A DNA stretch of 64,000 nt from Providencia stuartii (GTDB lineage: Bacteria > Pseudomonadota > Gammaproteobacteria > Enterobacterales > Enterobacteriaceae): positions 2,976,001-3,040,000 of the forward strand of contig NZ_CP119546.1 of NCBI RefSeq assembly GCF_029277985.1. Direction: 5' to 3'. Position numbers and translations under genes: made by a program. Below, one piece after another: positions 9,010 through 17,375 of the stretch. The notes beneath the pieces were generated by a model. It was not told where the DNA came from and ran no database searches. It saw nothing but the letters and a program-made list of their open reading frames with translations. Each line of letters opens with the position of its first letter. Position 1 is the first letter of the stretch.

Positions 9010-10050
9010 ATGAATAGTACTTACTCTACACCAACACCGGGGATGTCCTTTCTCGCTCGCAATAAGAAGAATATGCATAAGTACGGCATTATTATGGCTT
9101 TCTTTGTTCTTTGCCTGATTGTCGCTGTTATTGGTGAAGTGCAAGTGGCGCGCGGCGAATGGACAAATAACTATTTCCTTAGCCAAGACAATATGCTGAT
9201 TGTCTTACGTCAAATATCCATTAACGGTATTTTAGCGATAGGGATGACCTTCGTTATTATTACTGCTGGTGTTGACTTATCAGTCGGCTCTGTTCTTGCT
9301 CTTAGTGGTATTGTTGCTGCTCGTTTTGCCACAACAAATGCTGGCTTATCGATTGGCGATACTGCAAATGCCGTGATGGTGCCCATGATCATTGCCTTAG
9401 GCATCGGTATTATCTGTGGCCTGATTAACGGTACTATTTTAGCTAAATTCAATCTCCAGCCCTTTATCGTAACGATGGGAATGCTCTCAGCAGCCCGTGG
9501 TTTAACATTATTAACCACTGACGGTAACCCTGTTTCTCAACTTAATAGTGACTTTAGGTGGCTAGGTAACGGCTACATCTTTGATATTCCTGTACCTGTC
9601 GTGTTATTGATCGTCATATTCGCACTTGCTTGGGTGCTGCTAAATAAAACAACATTCGGCCGCTATGTTTATGCCGTAGGTGGAAACCCTAAAAGTGCAA
9701 GAACATCAGGTATCAGTGTCATCAAAGTAAAAGTCCTAGTTTACACCCTGTGTGGTGCGTTAGCTGGTATTGCCGGATTGATCTTAACGGCAAGAACGGG
9801 TTCTGCACAAACCAGTGCTGGTGGTGCTTATGAATTAGATGCCATCGCCGCCGTTGTTATCGGTGGAACCAGTATGTCTGGTGGTGTAGGCACCTTGGTT
9901 GGTACTTTCTTTGGCGTATTGATCATCGGTGTCATGAACAATGGATTAGATTTATTGGGCGTTCCTTCTTATTACCAACAAATTATTAAAGGCGCCTTGA
10001 TCGTCATTGCCGTACTGCTCGACCCTTCACGTAAACAAAGACGTGATTAA
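9010..10050 (+). CDS. Sugar ABC transporter permease (RbsC/XylH type)
   Basis: The 346-residue integral membrane protein has about eight to ten hydrophobic helices and the family-typical tracts MTFVIITAGVDLSVGS, LNGTILAKFNLQPFIVTMGM (written here as INGTILAKF), GGNPKSARTSGI and AAVVIGGTSMSGGVGTLVGT. As in other carbohydrate uptake transporter-2 systems, a single permease gene would form a homodimer. It starts 44 bases after the ATPase gene and is preceded by AAAGAG. It is followed directly by the binding-protein gene. Confidence 0.92.
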   Translation: MNSTYSTPTPGMSFLARNKKNMHKYGIIMAFFVLCLIVAVIGEVQVARGEWTNNYFLSQDNMLIVLRQISINGILAIGMTFVIITAGVDLSVGSVLALSGIVAARFATTNAGLSIGDTANAVMVPMIIALGIGIICGLINGTILAKFNLQPFIVTMGMLSAARGLTLLTTDGNPVSQLNSDFRWLGNGYIFDIPVPVVLLIVIFALAWVLLNKTTFGRYVYAVGGNPKSARTSGISVIKVKVLVYTLCGALAGIAGLILTARTGSAQTSAGGAYELDAIAAVVIGGTSMSGGVGTLVGTFFGVLIIGVMNNGLDLLGVPSYYQQIIKGALIVIAVLLDPSRKQRRD

Positions 10051-10089
10051 TTAAAACAACACTGAACCCTAACTGTGAAAGGTATTATA

Positions 10090-11094
10090 ATGAAAAAAAT
10101 GACTAAAATTGCAGCTCTTACCTCTGCATTATTTATCAGTAATATGGCGATCGCCGCCAAAGAAGATCCCGTCAAAATTGCTATTTTGATGTATGGAATG
10201 AAAGCGGAATTCGTGCAATTAATGGAAAAAGCGGCCAAAGAACACCCTGCGGTTAAAGACGGTGAAGCAGTAATTACCGTCTATGATGGCCGTTATGACC
10301 CGATGGTACAAAATAACCAAGCAGAAACGGCTATTCAGACCAAGACCGATGCGATTATCATCAATCCAATGGATTATGAAGCAAACATTGATGTCGTCAC
10401 TATGGCAAATGATGCCAAAATCCCGGTTATTGTGACTAACGCACGCCTTAATACCGATAAAATGACCGCGGAAGTCGTTTCAGATGACGTTTTAGGTGGC
10501 TATATGGAAGCCAAAAATGTCCTCGAGAAAATGAACTGTGAAGGTAATGTCGTTATCATTGAAGGCCCTAAAGGGGGTAGCGGTGAAATCCAGCGTGGTG
10601 AAGGTAACGATAAAGCTATTGCAGAATGTGGCCCAGGTAAAATCAAAGTATTAGAGCGCAAGACTGCAAACTGGTCACGTGCAGAAGCGATGCCATTAAT
10701 GGAAAACTGGTTACAAAAACATCGCGGCAAAATCAATGGTGTTATCGCGCAAAATGATGAAATGGCGCTGGGAGCAATCGAAGCAATCAAAGGTGCGGGC
10801 CTTGAGGTAAATAGTTTTGCGATTGCCGGGGTTGATGGGGTTTCCGATGCCATCATTGCTGTTCAAAATGGCGAAATGGTATCTATCCTGCAAGATGCAA
10901 ACGCACAAATGCAAGGCTCTATCGATATTGCCATGAAATCCGTTAAAGGTGATAGCTATCAACCGAAGTCTGCTATCTGGAAACAGTATGCAGATCAATT
11001 ACAGTGGAACGATGGTAAAGACAAACGTTATCAAATTCCTTGGACTGTTGTCACAAAAGACAACGCACAACAACTCTTAGACGCTCGTCAATAA
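10090..11094 (+). CDS. Periplasmic sugar-binding protein of the ABC importer
   Basis: The ATG at 10090 has GAAAGG at good spacing and yields a clean signal peptide (KKM, hydrophobic core, SNMAIA cleavage), giving about 334 residues. An in-frame GTG at 10075 is unlikely to be the start. The mature protein is a type I periplasmic binding protein of the ribose/galactose class, with the two-lobe pattern KIAILMYGM ... DAIIINPMDYEANIDVVTMAND ... GVIAQNDEMALGAIEAIKGAG ... GVDGVSDAI. It delivers substrate to the permease upstream. The gene order kinase-ATPase-permease-binding protein is unusual only in placing the binding protein last. Confidence 0.9.
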   Translation: MKKMTKIAALTSALFISNMAIAAKEDPVKIAILMYGMKAEFVQLMEKAAKEHPAVKDGEAVITVYDGRYDPMVQNNQAETAIQTKTDAIIINPMDYEANIDVVTMANDAKIPVIVTNARLNTDKMTAEVVSDDVLGGYMEAKNVLEKMNCEGNVVIIEGPKGGSGEIQRGEGNDKAIAECGPGKIKVLERKTANWSRAEAMPLMENWLQKHRGKINGVIAQNDEMALGAIEAIKGAGLEVNSFAIAGVDGVSDAIIAVQNGEMVSILQDANAQMQGSIDIAMKSVKGDSYQPKSAIWKQYADQLQWNDGKDKRYQIPWTVVTKDNAQQLLDARQ

Positions 11095-11102
11095 GCACAT
11101 CT

Positions 11103-11131
11103 CATCGTCACTCATCACTTGGGTGACGATG
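11103..11131 (+). terminator. Hairpin after the pentitol operon
   Basis: The nine-base arms CATCGTCAC and GTGACGATG flank an eleven-base loop, just after the binding-protein stop and before the end of the convergent gene. There is no T-tract, so it may stabilise the transcript end rather than act as an intrinsic terminator. Confidence 0.45.
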
Positions 11132-11133
11132 AA

Positions 11134-11499
11134 TTACCCAACATTATGCACTCTTGGTAATTTTGTTATTTCTAATTCCGTTTCCTTTATTTTATTACAC
11201 TCTACTTTGTGACCATTTTTATAAACAAAATAGTAATGCTTATTATCGCCTGTTGTTTTAACTAACGAATCTCCATTTAAAAAATTATAGATTTTATATT
11301 TGATATTATTATCGCTATAACGAACCGTTGGATGAGAAATAATAAAACTAGAGCCCCACTTCAATGTCGTAATCAAATAATTGGTATGGAGTATTGTCAT
11401 CACATCTCTTTCAGGACACTGTAACTGATATTCTTTCATGGCTTGCGCTGGCATATAAGCCGCACACAACATAGCTATCGCAAAAACCCTTTTTATCAT
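11134..11499 (-). CDS. Secreted hypothetical protein
   Basis: The 121-residue protein has a Sec-type signal peptide (KR, hydrophobic core, MPAQA cleavage near residue 20). The mature part has two cysteines (QLQCPERDV near residue 28 and HKVECNKI near residue 100) that could form a disulphide in the periplasm. It is rich in aromatic and strand-forming stretches. I do not recognise the family. It is monocistronic and convergent with the sugar operon. Confidence 0.55.
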   Translation of the reverse strand: MIKRVFAIAMLCAAYMPAQAMKEYQLQCPERDVMTILHTNYLITTLKWGSSFIISHPTVRYSDNNIKYKIYNFLNGDSLVKTTGDNKHYYFVYKNGHKVECNKIKETELEITKLPRVHNVG

Positions 11500-11641
11500 T
11501 GTGACTCCATATTAAAAATAATCTGAACCATCTTCATCCAAGGTCTGAGAATGGCTTCTATAAAAACATTTCATTCCCTCAATTGCAAAAAATTTTGATG
11601 ATGAATTGAGCACCTAATGTATTCTTCAATCACACATGTAT

Positions 11642-11668
11642 AAAGCCCCTCATACTGACGGGGCTTTA
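11642..11668 (-). terminator. Intrinsic terminator of the AGCS symporter gene
   Basis: TAAAGCCCC and GGGGCTTTA form an eight-to-nine-base-pair stem with a nine-base loop, just downstream of the symporter stop codon on the minus strand. The stem ends in TTTA on the transcribed strand. Confidence 0.75.
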
Positions 11669-11680
11669 ATATTAAATGAG

Positions 11681-13057
11681 TTATTTTTCATAGAGCTTAT
11701 TAGCCATATCAATGCTATCAGCATTGACATCTTTAATATGGTCTCGAGTTAACCGATAAACCACAGGGCTTAGCATGATCAATGCAATCAAGTTTGGAAT
11801 TGCCATCATGGCATTCAAGGTATCAGCTAATAACCATACAAAATCAAGTGATTGTGTCGCGCCTATAGGTAAAGCAATTAACCATAATATTCTAAATACC
11901 TTAATTGCCCTCAAACCAAATAGATATTGCACACATTTTTCACCATAGAAGCTCCACCCAAGAATCGTCGTAAACGCAAATATGGCTAAAGCAACTGCAA
12001 CAATATAGTTCCCACCAGGAATTGCTGATTGGAAAGAAGATGCGGTGAGTGTTGCACCTGTTTCACTTGTCAGCCATCCCCCCGTAATAATGATCGTTAA
12101 ACCTGTTACCGAACAAACAATAATCGTGTCGATAAATGTGCCTAACATGGCAATCAAACCTTGGCGAATAGGATTTTGCGTTTTCGCTGCGGCGTGTGCG
12201 ATAGGTGCGCTACCTAAACCCGCTTCGTTGGAAAATACCCCTCGAGCGACACCAAAACGAATAGCGGCCCAAACTGCCGCACCAGCGAATCCTCCTTGAG
12301 CTGCAACTGGTGTAAATGCAGAAGTCACAACTAAAGAAAATGCAGCGGGAATTTCGCTGAAATTAATCCCTAACACCAACAAGCCAGCACCAAAATAAGC
12401 GACTGTCATAAAGGGCACTAATTTCCCTGCCACATCAGAAATACGACGTAAGCCACCAATTAAAACAGCACCAACCAGTATGACAAGCGCCCCAGCAGTT
12501 AACCATTTATGTATACCAAAATTACTTTCTAATACATCTGCTACCGAGTTTGCTTGCACTGTATTACCAATACCGAAACTTGCACATGCACCAAAAAGCG
12601 CAAAGAGCGTTCCTAACCAAATCCATTTCGGCCCTAAACCGTTTTTGATGTAATACATTGGGCCGCCCACATATTGCCCATATTTGTCAACTTCACGGAA
12701 ACGGACCGCAAGTACAGCTTCAGAATATTTCGTTGCCATACCGACTAATGCCGTCATCCACATCCAAAATAGTGCTCCAGGCCCTCCCATAACAACAGCA
12801 GTCGCAACACCAGCAATATTCCCCGTACCAATGGTCGCTGATAATGCAGTCATTAAGGCATTAAATGGTGAGATTTGCCCTTCCCCTCGGGATTCATTCT
12901 TTTGAAATAATAATTTAAACCCTGTCCCGAGTTTACGAATAGGCAAAAATGCTAGCCGTAGCTGCATATAGATCCCAACGCCGAGGATACCTATCAACAT
13001 CGGTACCCCCCATACAATACTGTTTAACTCACCTAGCCAAGTTGTTATCAGCTCCAT
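11681..13057 (-). CDS. Sodium:alanine/glycine symporter, AGCS family
   Basis: With the ATG at 13057, which has GGAAGGGTAGG upstream, the protein is 458 residues. A longer version to 13171 adds an untypical basic N-terminus and is rejected. It has about ten transmembrane helices and the family signature FNALMTALSATIGTGNIAGVATA near residue 70. It also has GGPGALFWMWMTALVGMATKY, and NEAGLGSAPIAHAAAKT in the middle. AGCS proteins import alanine, glycine or other small neutral amino acids with sodium or protons. It stands alone between the secreted protein and the peroxidase. The exact substrate is unknown. Confidence 0.88.
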   Translation of the reverse strand: MELITTWLGELNSIVWGVPMLIGILGVGIYMQLRLAFLPIRKLGTGFKLLFQKNESRGEGQISPFNALMTALSATIGTGNIAGVATAVVMGGPGALFWMWMTALVGMATKYSEAVLAVRFREVDKYGQYVGGPMYYIKNGLGPKWIWLGTLFALFGACASFGIGNTVQANSVADVLESNFGIHKWLTAGALVILVGAVLIGGLRRISDVAGKLVPFMTVAYFGAGLLVLGINFSEIPAAFSLVVTSAFTPVAAQGGFAGAAVWAAIRFGVARGVFSNEAGLGSAPIAHAAAKTQNPIRQGLIAMLGTFIDTIIVCSVTGLTIIITGGWLTSETGATLTASSFQSAIPGGNYIVAVALAIFAFTTILGWSFYGEKCVQYLFGLRAIKVFRILWLIALPIGATQSLDFVWLLADTLNAMMAIPNLIALIMLSPVVYRLTRDHIKDVNADSIDMANKLYEK

Positions 13058-13430
13058 CCTACCCTTCCCCCATTTTTTATTGCTCTTTATTTGTCCATTA
13101 CAAATCCATAACATTTTCTTATAATTTTTAATAAAGACGATAAACAGATTTAGTGCGAGAAAAAATTTCACAAAATGACATTATTAGTGAAAGAATGTGA
13201 GTGACGTCACTAGTTACTATTTGAATTTAAATCATACGAGTTATTTTTTGGACGCAGATCATCCTGAATAAATCCATCAGACTCATTCAAGATTATTATT
13301 GTGATTCGTTTAATCTACATGACGACAAGAAATGGAAGAATATATTGGATATTTTATTTATTTAAACGAAAATTATTTAAATCGCTCACCGAACTGACTA
13401 AGTTTCAATCATAAATTTTAAGCCATAATC
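13058..13430. other. Intergenic stretch with a 12-base palindrome
   Basis: No reading frame is convincing here. It is the upstream region of the symporter gene and the downstream region of the peroxidase gene. A perfect palindrome AGTGACGTCACT lies at 13200-13211, about 140 bases before the symporter start, and may be an operator. The rest is AT-rich. Confidence 0.4.
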
Positions 13431-13456
13431 TTCGAGGTTAATTTAATAACCTCGAA
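13431..13456 (-). terminator. Hairpin downstream of the peroxidase gene
   Basis: A perfect ten-base-pair stem (TTCGAGGTTA and TAACCTCGAA) with a six-base loop lies about 29 bases past the peroxidase stop. The flank is AT-rich but lacks a long T-run, so termination is likely but not certain. Confidence 0.55.
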
Positions 13457-13484
13457 ATGACCTTTAAAATAATACTCTACACTT

Positions 13485-14414
13485 TTATTCAATATCATCT
13501 AATAGCGACGGTGAAGGAACAAAAAACAAAGTACCTGTTACTGCTGTACTGTATTTGAGTAACTCATCTGTTGCACCATTTTCTGTTCCTAGAAACATAC
13601 TTTCTAACATGCGTCGCGTTGTTGTAAAGTATCTTGCATAACCAATAAAATAAGTGCCATATTCATTTTTAGAAGGACTAGAAAATGGCATATTGGCTCG
13701 AACAATTTTCAGATCTTCACCCTTTTCATCTTTAATATTCGTGACGACATTATGAGAGCTAGGTATTTTTTGCTCATCCGTTAATTCGATATCATTAAAC
13801 TTATGACGACCAATCACCTTTTCTTGCTCTTCAACACTCAAGTTTTGCCATGCTGTCATATCATGGATATATTTTTGAACAAATGCATAACTGCCACCAG
13901 CGAATTGTGCATCTTCATCGCCAATCACCGCATATTCAGCACGTTCATCTTCCATTTCTGGGTTTTCTGTTCCATCAACGAAACCAATAATTGATCGCCC
14001 GTCCATATAGCGAAAACCATGAACTTCATCGATGTGAGTCACGATTCCATTTAATTGCTGGCTGATCATTGAGGCTAGCTCATAACAGGCTGAAACATTC
14101 AATGCACGGATATGAAAAAAAAGATCGCCCGGTGTTGATACCGCGGTGTAATGCTCCCCTTTAATTTCTTTAAAAGGACTCAATTGCTTAGGTTTAGGCA
14201 ATTGGGGAAATAATTGTTCCCAAGCTTCTGCGCCAAATCCCATGACACAACTCGTTTCCAGTGCTGGAAAACGTGTTCTCATACTACGTATTAGACCTGA
14301 TAAGTTATTACAAAAAGACACCAGTTCATCTCGGTTTTTTTCTTTATCTAAGAGATTAAAAACAAGAAAGTAAGAGTTTTCACCTGGGGTTTTAGTCACA
14401 TCTTGATATTTCAT
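13485..14414 (-). CDS. DyP-type heme peroxidase, YfeX-like
   Basis: From the ATG at 14414, which has AAAGGG upstream, the protein is 309 residues. An ATG ten codons earlier lacks a ribosome-binding site. The dye-decolourising peroxidase motif GFVDG is at 144-148 with the distal aspartate D147. The likely proximal heme ligand is H221 (SSHNVV) and the distal arginine is R239 (KIVRANMPF). Overall it resembles E. coli YfeX, a cytoplasmic porphyrinogen-oxidising or peroxidase enzyme, rather than the secreted EfeB. No signal peptide, no iron-transport partner and no encapsulin gene is nearby, and the C-terminus lacks an obvious encapsulin-targeting tail. Confidence 0.88.
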   Translation of the reverse strand: MKYQDVTKTPGENSYFLVFNLLDKEKNRDELVSFCNNLSGLIRSMRTRFPALETSCVMGFGAEAWEQLFPQLPKPKQLSPFKEIKGEHYTAVSTPGDLFFHIRALNVSACYELASMISQQLNGIVTHIDEVHGFRYMDGRSIIGFVDGTENPEMEDERAEYAVIGDEDAQFAGGSYAFVQKYIHDMTAWQNLSVEEQEKVIGRHKFNDIELTDEQKIPSSHNVVTNIKDEKGEDLKIVRANMPFSSPSKNEYGTYFIGYARYFTTTRRMLESMFLGTENGATDELLKYSTAVTGTLFFVPSPSLLDDIE

Positions 14415-14964
14415 ATAATTTATACCCTTTCTATTTTCATTCATTTTAGGATTGTTATTTGATTTAAAAACATCATAATTTATCTCTTTTATTTAAATTA
14501 ACCTTTATTAAAAACACCTTTAACGCACTTTTAATAAAAAGATAAAAATATTAATCCCCCATAAACAAGCAAAGAAAATCAAATTTCAATCCAAAAAAGA
14601 CAATCACATTCTAAAAAATCATCTAATCTTAAAAAACATCTTTAAATTATTTTTATTATTGTCAACTAATAAAAATAACTCTATATAAAATGTTATATCA
14701 TCATCTAAATTAATTAGAAAGGAAGGGCTTCACACTATTCACTATCCTATAAAGCCTTTATAAAACTTTCGCTGTCATGGTTAAAATAGAGACAAAAAAG
14801 CCCTGTTAGGGACTACAGACCGCTGACAAACCTATTATGTTTGGCGGCAAGTCGAATAAGTTTTGAAAATAGACTACGAAAATCAATTTATTGATTTTCG
14901 GCTGATAACACAAAGTGGGAAAAACCACGCTTTTATCCCACTTTGTCAACAACCACAAGCCCCG
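14415..14964. other. Long structured intergenic region, possible small RNA or terminator array
   Basis: About 550 bases lie between the peroxidase start and the end of the next LysR gene, with no credible protein. The left 330 bases are very AT-rich. From 14800 to 14964 several stem-loops follow one another: CCCTGTTAGGG (about 14806-14817); CCGC-CAAAC pairing with GTTTG-GCGG (about 14819-14846); GAAAATCAA-TTGATTTTC (14878-14899); ACAAAGTGGGA with TCCCACTTTGT (14910-14946); and CCCCGTTAGGGG across the LysR stop. The 14910-14946 element is probably the LysR terminator. The density of structure is more than one terminator needs. Confidence 0.45.
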
Positions 14965-15855
14965 TTAGGGGTTATAGGCTTTCTTTAAGGTATTCACCAA
15001 CGCCTGTGCCGCAGTAGAAAACTGATTATGTGCTGAATATAGCAAGCCTACACGACGCTCAATAACGGGATTATCCAACTCAAGGCACACCGCCCCCAAT
15101 TCTTTCATCTGAGTACGACACAGAGCAGGAACAGCACTTCCCCCCAAACCATTTGCCACTAATTGACCAACCGTTACCAGTTGATGGCTCTCAAATGCCA
15201 CTTTCAACGAACGCCCATTTTTTTTCAGTTCTTCTTCTAACATAAAACGTACCGATGACGGACGCTGTAAAGTAATAAAATCAAGGCTGAGCAATTCTCG
15301 CCATGAGATACGTTCACGATTTGCTAGATGACAATCAGGGGGCACTATTGCAATAAAACGTTCGAGACCTAAAGGTGTAAAATTAACCTGTTCAGAGCAA
15401 TTAGGCTCAAAAACGATACCTATCTCAACCCGTCCTTCATGAACCATCTCGATCACTTGTTCATTAATCACATCATGAACCGTAATATTGATCCCAGGAT
15501 AACGCATACGAAATGTTTTAAGTATTGGTGGTAACACATTCGTCGCAAATGATGGCATAGCCGCGATAGAAACCTTACCACACTGAAGATTAAAGTGTTG
15601 GCGCATCGCTTCTTCTGTACTGTCCCAATCAGAGAGTAGCTGACGAGACATCTTCAGCAAAGTTTCACCTTCTGGCGTTAACATCACTTTGCGGGTTGTC
15701 CTCAATAATAACGGTCCCCCTAACGTTTCTTCTAACCCCTTAATCGTCAAACTAAGTGCTGGCTGAGACATATTTAATCGTTCACTGGCATGGGCAAAAC
15801 TTAAAGTGTGAGCTACCGCTGAAAATGCGCGTAGCTGTTTGATACTCATCCTCAT
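14965..15855 (-). CDS. LysR-family regulator of the 3-hydroxybutyrate operon
   Basis: The 296-residue protein starts at an ATG (15855) spaced correctly from GAGG. The N-terminal winged helix reads IKQLRAFSAVAHTLSFAHASERLNMSQPALS, and the effector-binding domain follows (KVSIAAMPSFATNVLPP onward). It is divergent from the CoA-transferase/thiolase operon, with 142 bases between the starts, which strongly suggests it controls that operon. The inducer might be acetoacetate, 3-hydroxybutyrate or a CoA ester; nothing in the sequence decides this. In E. coli the analogous ato operon is controlled by a two-component system instead. Confidence 0.88.
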   Translation of the reverse strand: MRMSIKQLRAFSAVAHTLSFAHASERLNMSQPALSLTIKGLEETLGGPLLLRTTRKVMLTPEGETLLKMSRQLLSDWDSTEEAMRQHFNLQCGKVSIAAMPSFATNVLPPILKTFRMRYPGINITVHDVINEQVIEMVHEGRVEIGIVFEPNCSEQVNFTPLGLERFIAIVPPDCHLANRERISWRELLSLDFITLQRPSSVRFMLEEELKKNGRSLKVAFESHQLVTVGQLVANGLGGSAVPALCRTQMKELGAVCLELDNPVIERRVGLLYSAHNQFSTAAQALVNTLKKAYNP

Positions 15856-15997
15856 GACCAACCTCGTTAACCTTATGAATACATTTAATTAACATTATAT
15901 TAATAAGAAAAACAAATGAATCCGTCACAAATTTAAAATTAACAAATCATTTTTGGTCATGAATCATGTCTGTAAAGACAACTGAAGGAGTATTTCT

Positions 15998-16696
15998 ATG
16001 GCTGGACTCGATAAACGTGTTACCTCCTATCAAGACGCGCTTGAAGGGTTAACTGATAATATGGTCGTGCTTGCTGGCGGCTTTGGGCTATGTGGTATCC
16101 CTGAAAATCTCATCTCAGAAGTTCGTCGCCGTAGAGTGAAAGAACTGACTGTTGTATCTAATAACTGTGGTGTTGATGGATTTGGTCTAGGCGTACTCCT
16201 TGAGACACAACAAATACGCAAAATCATTGCCTCTTATGTCGGCGAAAATGCCTTATTTGAAAAACAGGTTCTCAATGGGGAGCTTGAAGCATTACTCACC
16301 CCACAGGGCACATTAGCTGAGCAATTACGCGCAGGTGGTGCCGGTATTCCCGCTTTTTTCACTGCAACGGGTTATGGAACCCCCGTTGCAGAAGGTAAAG
16401 AAGTTCGTGAATTTGATGGGCGTCACTACATTATGGAAAAAGCGATCACCGGTGACTTTGCACTCATTAAAGGATGGAAAGCCGACTGGTATGGCAATGT
16501 CATTTACCGTAATACCGCACAAAATTTTAATCCACTTATGGCTGCCGCTGGGCGCATTACCGTTGTCGAAGTCGAAGAAATCGTTCCTCCAGGTGAGCTT
16601 GACCCTGCCATGATCCACACCCCCGGCATTTTTGTCGACCGCCTAATACAAGGTCACTTTGAAAAACGCATCGAACAACAAACTCTGCGTAGTTGA
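15998..16696 (+). CDS. scoA: 3-oxoacid CoA-transferase subunit A
   Basis: The 232-residue protein carries the family-I CoA-transferase alpha-subunit tract [13 protein letters not shown] and the later [15 protein letters not shown]. The first is closer to succinyl-CoA:3-ketoacid CoA-transferase (ScoA/PcaI) than to E. coli AtoD, which has GGFMGIGTPSRLV there. With subunit B it moves CoA from an acyl-CoA donor to acetoacetate, giving acetoacetyl-CoA in the cytoplasm. A strong GAAGGAG precedes the ATG. It is the first gene of the operon, and its end overlaps or abuts the next gene. An AtoD-type acetyl-CoA donor cannot be excluded. Confidence 0.87.
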   Translation: MAGLDKRVTSYQDALEGLTDNMVVLAGGFGLCGIPENLISEVRRRRVKELTVVSNNCGVDGFGLGVLLETQQIRKIIASYVGENALFEKQVLNGELEALLTPQGTLAEQLRAGGAGIPAFFTATGYGTPVAEGKEVREFDGRHYIMEKAITGDFALIKGWKADWYGNVIYRNTAQNFNPLMAAAGRITVVEVEEIVPPGELDPAMIHTPGIFVDRLIQGHFEKRIEQQTLRS

Positions 16697-16707
16697 GGGC
16701 TATAAAC

Positions 16708-17364
16708 ATGTTAACACGCGAACAAATGGCAATGCGTATTGCCCGTGAATTACAAGACGGTTATTACGTGAATCTCGGCATCGGTATCCCGACACTGGTT
16801 GCTAACTACATTCCTGATGACATCGATGTGATGTTGCAATCAGAAAATGGTTTATTGGGTATTGGGGCTTTTCCAACGCGAGAACAGCTTGACCCAGACA
16901 TGATTAATGCAGGAAAACAAACTATTACTGCTCGCAAGGGGGCGGCTATTTTTGATTCCGCATTATCCTTTGCCATGATCCGAGGCGGCCATGTTGACTT
17001 AACGGTATTAGGTGCATTTGAAGTTGATGTCAATGGCAATATCGCCTCATGGATGGTTCCTGGAAAAATAGTTAAAGGTATGGGCGGAGCAATGGATTTA
17101 GTGGCGGGTGCTGACAATATCATTGTTGTGATGACCCATACTGCCAAAGACGGAAAATCTAAATTACTACCTGCCTGTACTCTACCCTTGACGGGAGCTG
17201 CCTGTATCAAACGGGTTCTAACGGATTTAGCGTTACTTGATATTGCTGATGGAGCATTTATTTTACGCGAACGCGCTCCAGGAATAAGCATTGATGAAAT
17301 CGCGATGAAAACGGCTGGAAAATTAATTATTCCAGAACATGTTCCTGAAATGAATGTTGCCTAA
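16708..17364 (+). CDS. scoB: 3-oxoacid CoA-transferase subunit B
   Basis: From the ATG at 16708, with GAGGG upstream, the protein has 218 residues. The catalytic glutamate that forms the CoA thioester is E46 in the family motif SENGLLGIG. Another conserved run is GGHVDLTVLGAFEVD. It pairs with the upstream A subunit as the alpha2beta2 enzyme. It is followed after 11 bases by the thiolase gene with a strong AAGGAG. An upstream in-frame TTG at 16693 is not needed. Confidence 0.9.
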   Translation: MLTREQMAMRIARELQDGYYVNLGIGIPTLVANYIPDDIDVMLQSENGLLGIGAFPTREQLDPDMINAGKQTITARKGAAIFDSALSFAMIRGGHVDLTVLGAFEVDVNGNIASWMVPGKIVKGMGGAMDLVAGADNIIVVMTHTAKDGKSKLLPACTLPLTGAACIKRVLTDLALLDIADGAFILRERAPGISIDEIAMKTAGKLIIPEHVPEMNVA

Positions 17365-17375
17365 TTAAGGAGTAA

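Noticed and set aside
13058..13171. N-terminal extension of the AGCS symporter
   Set aside because: The extension is untypical of the family and the ATG at 13057 has a good ribosome-binding site.
13485..14414. Encapsulin-DyP compartment
   Set aside because: No encapsulin gene is nearby and the peroxidase C-terminus has no clear targeting peptide.
16806..17291. 161-codon minus-strand frame inside scoB
   Set aside because: Antisense shadow of a gene with an intact catalytic motif.
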